A stretch of 11,814 nt of DNA. It comes from Fidelibacterota bacterium (GTDB lineage: Bacteria > Marinisomatota > Marinisomatia > Marinisomatales > TCS56). The stretch is taken from the NCBI GenBank assembly GCA_030634675.1, contig DAOWAH010000024.1, forward strand, positions 1 through 11,814, written 5' to 3'. The notes beneath the pieces were generated by a model. The model ran no database searches and was not told where the DNA came from. It saw only the letters and a list, made by a program, of their open reading frames with translations. Both the position numbers and the translations under genes were made by a program. Shown here one piece after another: positions 7,302-11,814 of this stretch; within the stretch, counting starts at the first letter, position 1; every line of letters starts with the position of its first letter.

Positions 7302-7799
7302 TTATTCTACTTCTTTTTTCAAGTCGTTCCATTGACTTTTGTCGCGCGGAGCAGAGCAGGAACAGGTCTGCTGATTTAAATTCTGTCCGCAGACCGGGCA
7401 AATTCCTTTACAATCCTTCCGGCATAGGGTTTTAATCGGTTCATCGAGATAGATCAAGTCGTGAACGATTGTTGATATGTCAACCCAATCCTGACTATCA
7501 GGGAACCAAAGAAAATCCTCATTGACTTCTGAAATAAGATCTTGATTGGATGTTAACCAGAATAAAATCGGTAGCTCGTGTTCTTGCGGAAAATTGGTTA
7601 AACAACGATCACAAATCTCAATCATACTCCAGATCAGTTTGCCGCTTATTTTGTATCCATCAAAAGCAGTTACCGCTGTCAGTATACATCGGACGATTGG
7701 CTCCGTAAATTGGATAATGTCAGTTTTTAACTCGTTGACTGGTATCTCAAATAGCTTGTCGCTTAATCCAGCGATGAGATCGGAACGAAAAAGCTTCAT
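7302..7799 (-). CDS. yceD: YceD-like DUF177 protein (23S rRNA accumulation protein)
   Basis: DUF177/YceD proteins are needed for normal 23S rRNA levels in bacteria and plants and are usually encoded just before rpmF, as here. It has 165 residues. There are two cysteine clusters: CDRC at 63-66, and the C-terminal CRKDCKGICPVCGQNLN (126-142) followed by CSC (146-148). The CxGxCPxCGxxLN signature is diagnostic of the family and suggests metal binding. The start is ATG at 7797-7799. No Shine-Dalgarno is visible; a promoter-like element ends 10 nt before it, so the transcript may have almost no leader. It is the first gene of the operon running to rnc. Confidence 0.9.
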   Translation of the reverse strand: MKLFRSDLIAGLSDKLFEIPVNELKTDIIQFTEPIVRCILTAVTAFDGYKISGKLIWSMIEICDRCLTNFPQEHELPILFWLTSNQDLISEVNEDFLWFPDSQDWVDISTIVHDLIYLDEPIKTLCRKDCKGICPVCGQNLNQQTCSCSAPRDKSQWNDLKKEVE

Positions 7800-7809
7800 T
7801 TTAAGCCAG

Positions 7810-7840
7810 CAAAGGTAATCTTGGAAGTTCTCTCAAACAA
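7810..7840 (-). promoter_or_regulatory. Predicted Bacteroidota-type promoter of the yceD-rpmF-plsX-fab-rnc operon
   Basis: On the - strand, TTG (7838-7840) is followed after 20 nt by TACCTTTG (7810-7817), an exact match to the Bacteroidota -7 consensus TAnnTTTG. The yceD ATG begins 10 nt after this element, so the 5' leader should be only a few bases. The TTG to TA spacing is the same as in the promoter before the BFN-UVR gene, and both begin ATCTTGT. As a classical sigma-70 site it would be weak. This rests on pattern and position only. Confidence 0.5.
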
Positions 7841-7844
7841 GATT

Positions 7845-7874
7845 AAAAAGTGCCTGAAAATACAGGCACTTTTT
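7845..7874 (-). terminator. Rho-independent terminator after the membrane-protein gene
   Basis: This is a perfect inverted repeat: a 12-nt arm AAAAAGTGCCTG (7845-7856), a 6-nt loop (7857-7862) and the arm CAGGCACTTTTT (7863-7874). The GC-rich core with A- and T-runs on both sides works in either direction. It lies 33 nt beyond the stop of the membrane-protein gene and just before the yceD promoter, so it separates the two - strand transcription units. Confidence 0.88.
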
Positions 7875-7906
7875 ATTTATTCAACAGCTTAAGTTTTTAT
7901 TATAGA

Positions 7907-9091
7907 TCAGGTCTTATCCTGATCTTTTTCATCAGTCTCAGTGGTTTTCTCTGTTGCGGATTCATCCACTGTTTCACTTACTTCTTCCTGTTCCTCTTCT
8001 TCTTCAGCTTCCAGCTCTTCCTCATCTTTGCGTTCTAGTAAATTATCATCATCGGATTTCTTTTTGAATATGACAAACATTAAAGTTTCTCCGACTGAAA
8101 TGATGGAAAGACCATAAGCGATTACCGACGCGAATAGGATGAAAAGGAAAATAGCTACGATGATACCGGCAGCAGAATGAGTGAATGGCATATCGGCGCC
8201 CGGAACCGGAAACATTTCGCACAAACCTGAATAAGTAGAACCGCAGAATGAAGGAAAGACAATTTCACTGGCATAACCGACAATATTGGATAACTTGGAT
8301 CCCATACCCAAAATCCATTCGGATCCAAATATAAGGTTGACCAACTTATAACCACCGTACCAGAATATGCCGAATAGATAGACTGCCAGGTAGACCAGCG
8401 GCAAAAGAATTAGGTGGTACAGAATAATCCGCCAAGGCTGGGACCAGGTAATGGAATAACTTTGAAATACAGCGCCCATTGTGTCTTCCTCATAGGCACT
8501 TACAATTGCAGGTGTATAAACAAACGAGGTGATCAATACAACTGCTGTATAAACTGTAAATACCGAACCAAAAAAGTAGAACAGGTAAGGTAGGGCAAAC
8601 AGAAATTCTCCCACCCATGGTATCTTCCCAACCAGACTGAAGATAGCAGCCATAATCAGGAAAAATACAATGATTATAACGACACTCAACGAAGTGAAAA
8701 TGACCGGATGCCAGTGTTTTTTAACGTATTTCCAAGCATCTCCGGAGGAATAAAATTCATCACCCTTCAGTTGTTTGTAAGTTACTCGTGCAACGGCGGT
8801 ACAAGCTAAATTGATCGTTAAAAACCAGACGATGATACCAATCCAGTAGATTAACTGAGCGTACCAGGGACCGCAACCGGCGGCGTAGAGACAGGGATAT
8901 AATCCGAATTCCTTCCAGGCCGAAGCAAAGGATATTCCGGCTAAACCTAATGCAACGTGGGTAAGCAACCAATAGGCAATCCATCCACTGATCAGCCCGA
9001 TTAGAAAGATGAAAATTTTCTTTCCACTCAAAGCAAGTCGTGGAGCCCTGAAAATATCGCGAACGTCAAAGTATAAATTCATTGGACCCAT
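7907..9091 (-). CDS. Six-helix membrane protein with acidic C-terminal tail, function unknown
   Basis: I do not recognise a named family. The protein has 394 residues. Hydrophobic segments lie at about 26-50, 80-102, 129-153, 165-192 (long), 222-246 and 307-333. The positive-inside rule puts both termini in the cytoplasm: RAPRLALSGKK precedes helix 1 and FKKK follows helix 6. On this model the two longest outside loops each hold a Cys pair (Cys67/Cys73 and Cys283/Cys291), possible disulfides. The tail from about 343 is highly charged, rich in Glu and Asp. The segment AYEEDTMGAVFQSYSITWSQPWR (199-221, partly shown) recalls linker segments in other uncharacterised multi-pass proteins, but this is weak. 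ATG at 9089-9091 has AAGGAG at 9098-9103 with a 6-nt spacer, favouring it over Met4. It starts 12 nt after the lipoprotein gene and ends before a strong terminator, so it is the last gene of its unit. Confidence 0.85.
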   Translation of the reverse strand: MGPMNLYFDVRDIFRAPRLALSGKKIFIFLIGLISGWIAYWLLTHVALGLAGISFASAWKEFGLYPCLYAAGCGPWYAQLIYWIGIIVWFLTINLACTAVARVTYKQLKGDEFYSSGDAWKYVKKHWHPVIFTSLSVVIIIVFFLIMAAIFSLVGKIPWVGEFLFALPYLFYFFGSVFTVYTAVVLITSFVYTPAIVSAYEEDTMGAVFQSYSITWSQPWRIILYHLILLPLVYLAVYLFGIFWYGGYKLVNLIFGSEWILGMGSKLSNIVGYASEIVFPSFCGSTYSGLCEMFPVPGADMPFTHSAAGIIVAIFLFILFASVIAYGLSIISVGETLMFVIFKKKSDDDNLLERKDEEELEAEEEEEQEEVSETVDESATEKTTETDEKDQDKT

Positions 9092-9103
9092 TATGTTCTC
9101 CTT

Positions 9104-9904
9104 TTAATTTTCTAATCTTACATGGTCAACCCAAGTGTTACCTTTGGTTTTTGACCTAATATTGGCAGATACCGCCACTGCAGCAGAATAACTTTCAAAA
9201 CTGCCTACACGCACCCGGTACCAAATTTCATCGGTTTCTTTGAAATAGGCTTTTTGAATATAGGAGTCAAACCCTGCTTCTAATAAACTTTCGGCTGATT
9301 TTTGTGCATCTTTGAAAGTTCGTTTAGCACTAGTTTGAATTGTATATCGGTTAGGATCCTTCGGAATTGTTGCGCCGGGGACCGGCTTGGCAGGTTTCCT
9401 TGGGGCGAAATAGGTTTGTTGAGTCGGTCTAGCTACTGAAGCAATTAGTTGCTCCTCATAACTAGGAACAGGTTCTGGATCGAAATAGGATTCATCCTCA
9501 AAAGATTGTACTTCAGGAACTATATCTGTGATATCTTCCTCAGCAAAATCTTCTTCATCGTCACTGATATCATCAGATTCAATAATCTCGAAGGGAAAGT
9601 TTTGAGATGAAACTTCATCATCAAACTCATCTGACACTATTACGGCAAATTCATAAGTTCCGGGATAGTCGGGAATGAAAGAGATTGTCTGGTTATCTTC
9701 GGACAATTCCAGATCATCGGCAGTTAATGCGCTGGCATCTGGTTGTTGGACGATTGACCAAGTATAGTCAAATATTCCATCTTCACCAGGTGCCTCAACT
9801 CTTGCCGATTGATATTCACCCACTATTCCTTCATTAATATCCTCTCCGCAACCAGCCAGCAATAAAATGCTGACTATAATTATGATGAAACGTGATATGT
9901 TCAT
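9104..9904 (-). CDS. SPOR-domain lipoprotein with PKD-like domain
   Basis: The protein has 266 residues. A signal peptide with a hydrophobic core (FIIIIVSILLLAG) ends in the lipobox LLAGC, so Cys19 should be lipidated. Residues about 30-108 look like one PKD or cadherin-like beta-sandwich (SFIPDYPGTYEFAVIVSDEF). A very acidic Asp/Glu linker follows at about 109-150, then a Pro/Lys-rich stretch at 160-184. Residues about 185-263 form a SPOR domain (RYTIQTSAKRTFKDAQKSAE, then WYRVRVGSFESYSAAVAVSA). SPOR domains bind peptidoglycan strands stripped of stem peptides, typical of division septa or hydrolase sites. An envelope anchor with a peptidoglycan-binding end is the natural reading; the exact job is unknown. 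ATG at 9902-9904 has GAGGG very close (2 nt). The gap to ndk is 32 nt and to the membrane-protein gene 12 nt, suggesting co-transcription. Confidence 0.85.
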   Translation of the reverse strand: MNISRFIIIIVSILLLAGCGEDINEGIVGEYQSARVEAPGEDGIFDYTWSIVQQPDASALTADDLELSEDNQTISFIPDYPGTYEFAVIVSDEFDDEVSSQNFPFEIIESDDISDDEEDFAEEDITDIVPEVQSFEDESYFDPEPVPSYEEQLIASVARPTQQTYFAPRKPAKPVPGATIPKDPNRYTIQTSAKRTFKDAQKSAESLLEAGFDSYIQKAYFKETDEIWYRVRVGSFESYSAAVAVSANIRSKTKGNTWVDHVRLEN

Positions 9905-9936
9905 AACCCTCGCTTGTGGTTAGGAAAAAAGGCCTC

Positions 9937-10359
9937 TTATACGGTGTGAATTTGACTGGGTATGAAGAAAAATGCAATTTCTTTTTCAGCATTTTTATCA
10001 GAATCTGAACCATGAACGGCATTATTCTGGATACTTTCGGCGAAATCCCTACGAATTGTACCTTTCGCAGCTTCCTCCGGATTAGTCGCACCGATGATTT
10101 TACGGAAGCTTTCGACTGCATTTTCATGTTCGACAACAAATGGCAGGCATGGACCAGAAGTCATAAAATTAATCAGATCATTAAAAAACGGACGTTCCTT
10201 ATGTACAGCGTAAAACTGTTCGGCTTGTTCGCGGTTTAAGTGTTCTAACCGGGCGGCAATGATTTTAAATCCGCCGTTTAAAAGGCGATCGATAATCTTA
10301 CCGGTATAATTTTTACTGATTGCATCCGGTTTAATAATGCCTAAAGTGTAGTTACCCAC
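9937..10359 (-). CDS. ndk: Nucleoside diphosphate kinase
   Basis: Ndk moves the gamma phosphate from ATP to other NDPs through a phosphohistidine. It has 140 residues, the normal size. Lys10 (in IIKPDA), Tyr50 and the active-site His116 in NNAVHGSDS are present, with [11 protein letters not shown] and the end IAFFF also typical. The start is GTG at 10357-10359, backed by AGGAG at 10366-10370 on the - strand with a 6-nt spacer and by the expected N-terminus [13 protein letters not shown]. It lies downstream of sucCD, a metabolically sensible neighbour because succinyl-CoA ligase forms ATP or GTP by substrate-level phosphorylation. Confidence 0.97.
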   Translation of the reverse strand: MGNYTLGIIKPDAISKNYTGKIIDRLLNGGFKIIAARLEHLNREQAEQFYAVHKERPFFNDLINFMTSGPCLPFVVEHENAVESFRKIIGATNPEEAAKGTIRRDFAESIQNNAVHGSDSDKNAEKEIAFFFIPSQIHTV

Positions 10360-10494
10360 AAAATTCTCCTGTTTTAATTATGATGTTAATGCTAACCGAT
10401 ATTATTCACTGCAGTGTTCATAAATAAACGCAAAGAACTAATATGGTTAATTGATTTTTTTCCATTAAGGTGAAAATGACCTGTAATCCAATTT
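10360..10494 (-). other. Intergenic region between sucD and ndk
   Basis: This 135-nt AT-rich gap is the longest in the window. It contains the ndk ribosome binding site (AGGAG, 10366-10370) and a 10-bp palindrome CACTGCAGTG (10407-10416). I found no convincing intrinsic terminator after sucD. A possible weak promoter on the - strand has TTAACC followed after about 18 nt by TATTTA, but it does not match the TTG-N20-TAnnTTkG pattern seen elsewhere. The size of the gap allows ndk to have its own promoter; the sequence does not settle it. Confidence 0.4.
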
Positions 10495-11367
10495 CTATTT
10501 TATAGCCTCGTACATTGTGGAGCCGATTTCAGCCGGACTTGTCACCACCGTGATACCAGCCTTTTTAAGGGCTTTCATTTTATCCTCAGCAGTTCCTTTT
10601 CCTCCAGCGATAATGGCACCAGCGTGCCCCATTCTACGACCGGGTGGAGCTGTTTGTCCGGCTATAAATGCGACAATTGGTTTGCTGAAATTATTATCCA
10701 CAGTCCATTGAGCCGCTTCTTCCTCGGCAGTGCCACCAATTTCACCGATTAGAACAACTCCTTGAGTGGCATCATCAGCTTTGAATAATGACAGCATATC
10801 GATAAAGGTAGTTCCGATAATCGGATCACCGCCGAGACCGATCGACGTGGATTGTCCAAGTCCTAATTTACCCAATTGGTGAACAGCCTCGTAGGTCAAA
10901 GTACCAGATCGTGATATAACGCCTATTGATCCCGGTGAATGAATGAAACCGGGCATGATACCAACTTTGGCCTGACCCGGTGATATCACTCCTGGGCAAT
11001 TTGGTCCTACCAATCTGGTAGACTTATCAGCCAGAAATTTATGCACCTGAATCATATCACTGGTTGGTATGCCTTCGGTAATACAGACAACTAATTCAAT
11101 ACCGGCTGCGGCTGCTTCCATTATCGCTTCAGCGGCAAAAGCAGGTGGTACAAAAATTACCGATGTATTGGCAGCAGTGGCGACTCGGGCTTCATCGACC
11201 ATGTTGAATACGGGCACTTTGAGCGTTTTTTGACCGCCTTTTCCCGGGGTCACTCCACCAACTAAATTGGTGCCGTAATCCTGCATCTGTTGTCCATGAA
11301 ATGAACCTTCCTGGCCGGTAATACCCTGGATGATCAAGCGTGTGTTTTTATTAACAAGAACACTCAT
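10495..11367 (-). CDS. sucD: Succinate-CoA ligase (ADP- or GDP-forming), alpha subunit
   Basis: With SucC it interconverts succinyl-CoA and succinate plus CoA while making ATP or GTP in the citric-acid cycle. It has 290 residues, a normal length. The N-terminal CoA-binding fold has [14 protein letters not shown] (15-28) and GGVTPGKGG (37-45). [10 protein letters not shown] lies at 122-131. Glu210 in GEIGG and the phosphorylated His248 in [16 protein letters not shown] match E. coli Glu208 and His246. The ATG at 11365-11367 overlaps the sucC stop as ATGA, and a strong GGAGGTG sits just before it inside the sucC end. Expression is thus coupled to sucC, which suits a 1:1 complex. Confidence 0.97.
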   Translation of the reverse strand: MSVLVNKNTRLIIQGITGQEGSFHGQQMQDYGTNLVGGVTPGKGGQKTLKVPVFNMVDEARVATAANTSVIFVPPAFAAEAIMEAAAAGIELVVCITEGIPTSDMIQVHKFLADKSTRLVGPNCPGVISPGQAKVGIMPGFIHSPGSIGVISRSGTLTYEAVHQLGKLGLGQSTSIGLGGDPIIGTTFIDMLSLFKADDATQGVVLIGEIGGTAEEEAAQWTVDNNFSKPIVAFIAGQTAPPGRRMGHAGAIIAGGKGTAEDKMKALKKAGITVVTSPAEIGSTMYEAIK

Positions 11368-11814
11368 TTTACACCTCCCCCGGCTGCCGATACGGCCTTT
11401 ACTGCCCCATCCTGTAGACTGGTGGCTACATTAAATTCCAATGTGGATCGTTTCAGCAATTTGACTGCCTCAACTGCATTAGTACCCTCGAGCCGTATAA
11501 TCACCGGTACTTTAATGTCGATTTCATTCAGGGCTGTAATGATTCCTTCAGCAACCCGATCACAACGCACAATGCCCCCAAAGATATTAACCAATACTGA
11601 TTTAACATTCGGATCGGATAGGATTAGCCGAAAACCATTAGCCACAGTTTTGGCATTGGCAACGCCACCTACATCCAGAAAATTGGCCGGTTCACCGCCA
11701 TTCAATTTGATGATATCCATTGTGGCCATTGCAAGACCCGCTCCATTGACCATACAGCCCACATTGCCGTCCAGTTTGATATAATTCAGACTGAATTTAT
11801 TTGCTTCCGCTTCA
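11364..11814 (-). CDS. sucC: Succinate-CoA ligase, beta subunit, C-terminal part (5' end outside window)
   Basis: The frame runs open to the right edge, so 149 C-terminal residues are visible out of the roughly 385-390 usual for the family. The visible part begins [20 protein letters not shown]. It continues with [40 protein letters not shown] and [10 protein letters not shown], all core SucC motifs of the ligase domain that docks on SucD and holds the power helix. The ATP-grasp domain that sets ATP versus GTP preference is off-window, so nucleotide specificity cannot be judged. A GTG at 11762 could be mistaken for a start, but conserved SucC sequence continues upstream. The stop overlaps the sucD start by 4 nt. 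Confidence 0.96.
   Translation of the reverse strand, partial: EAEANKFSLNYIKLDGNVGCMVNGAGLAMATMDIIKLNGGEPANFLDVGGVANAKTVANGFRLILSDPNVKSVLVNIFGGIVRCDRVAEGIITALNEIDIKVPVIIRLEGTNAVEAVKLLKRSTLEFNVATSLQDGAVKAVSAAGGGVK

Noticed and set aside
8155..8355. ORFs in other frames within the membrane-protein gene (also 8760-8984).
   Set aside because: They overlap a longer gene with a strong ribosome site and clear helix pattern, and they show no domain features.
9905..9936. Possible terminator after ndk, where GGCC is followed by six T on the - strand.
   Set aside because: The potential stem is a short loop-less palindrome (AGGCCT). It cannot form a stable hairpin, so read-through into the lipoprotein gene is more likely.
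10407..10416. CACTGCAGTG palindrome between sucD and ndk as an operator or terminator.
   Set aside because: It is a perfect 10-bp palindrome, but it has no loop, no U-run and no second copy nearby that would suggest a regulator site. One such palindrome is easily due to chance.
11760..11762. GTG as the start of a 132-residue SucC-like protein.
   Set aside because: SucC homology continues upstream (NYIKLDGN) to the window edge. The GTG is an internal Val.
1..11814. Mobile elements, CRISPR arrays, tRNA or rRNA genes, toxin-antitoxin or defence systems.
   Set aside because: I looked for terminal inverted repeats, regular direct repeats, clover-leaf sequence and typical proteins on both strands and saw none. 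The coding density and gene content are those of a core chromosomal region.

Overview
This is a bacterial chromosomal window of housekeeping genes. I see no insertion sequence, integrase, CRISPR array, tRNA, rRNA or phage gene. Two genes are on the + strand at the left end; everything from 1216 to the right edge is on the - strand. Both edges cut a gene: a bifunctional phosphoglucose/phosphomannose isomerase at the left and succinyl-CoA ligase beta at the right.

The source is probably a Gram-negative bacterium of the Bacteroidota/FCB (Fibrobacteres-Chlorobi-Bacteroidetes) kind or a related candidate phylum. The evidence is indirect. Two gene-proximal promoters fit the Bacteroidota-type pattern TTG-N20-TAnnTTkG. 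Several genes lack a Shine-Dalgarno (SD) site. RNase III has Asn where the E. coli enzyme has a catalytic Asp. A SPOR-domain lipoprotein implies an outer-membrane and peptidoglycan envelope. I cannot name a genus or phylum.

Layout, left to right. (a) 1-1219, + strand: the 3' part of the sugar-phosphate isomerase, then a BFN/DUF151 protein fused to a UVR motif. (b) 1216-7799, - strand: one compact operon, read from right to left as yceD (DUF177), rpmF (L32), plsX, fabH, fabD, fabG, acpP, fabF, rnc. It combines ribosome maturation, phospholipid and type II fatty-acid synthesis and RNase III, a combination known from many bacteria. Gaps are 2-27 nt and fabD/fabG overlap by 8 nt. The 59-codon rpmF gene is short and easily missed. 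(c) 7907-11814, - strand: sucC, sucD, ndk, a SPOR lipoprotein and a six-helix membrane protein with an acidic tail, closed by a strong palindromic terminator at 7845-7874.

How the genes work together. PlsX, FabD, FabH, FabG, AcpP and FabF supply acyl-ACP and acyl-phosphate for lipids. YceD and L32 tie this operon to 50S assembly. SucCD and Ndk form and exchange nucleoside triphosphates. The lipoprotein and the membrane protein are envelope components of unknown partnership and are the least understood genes here.

I found no clearly new multi-gene system. The points most worth a second look are a + strand terminator embedded antisense in the dsRNA-binding domain of rnc, two matching promoters placed so close to ATG that the mRNAs may be leaderless, and the lipoprotein/membrane-protein pair.
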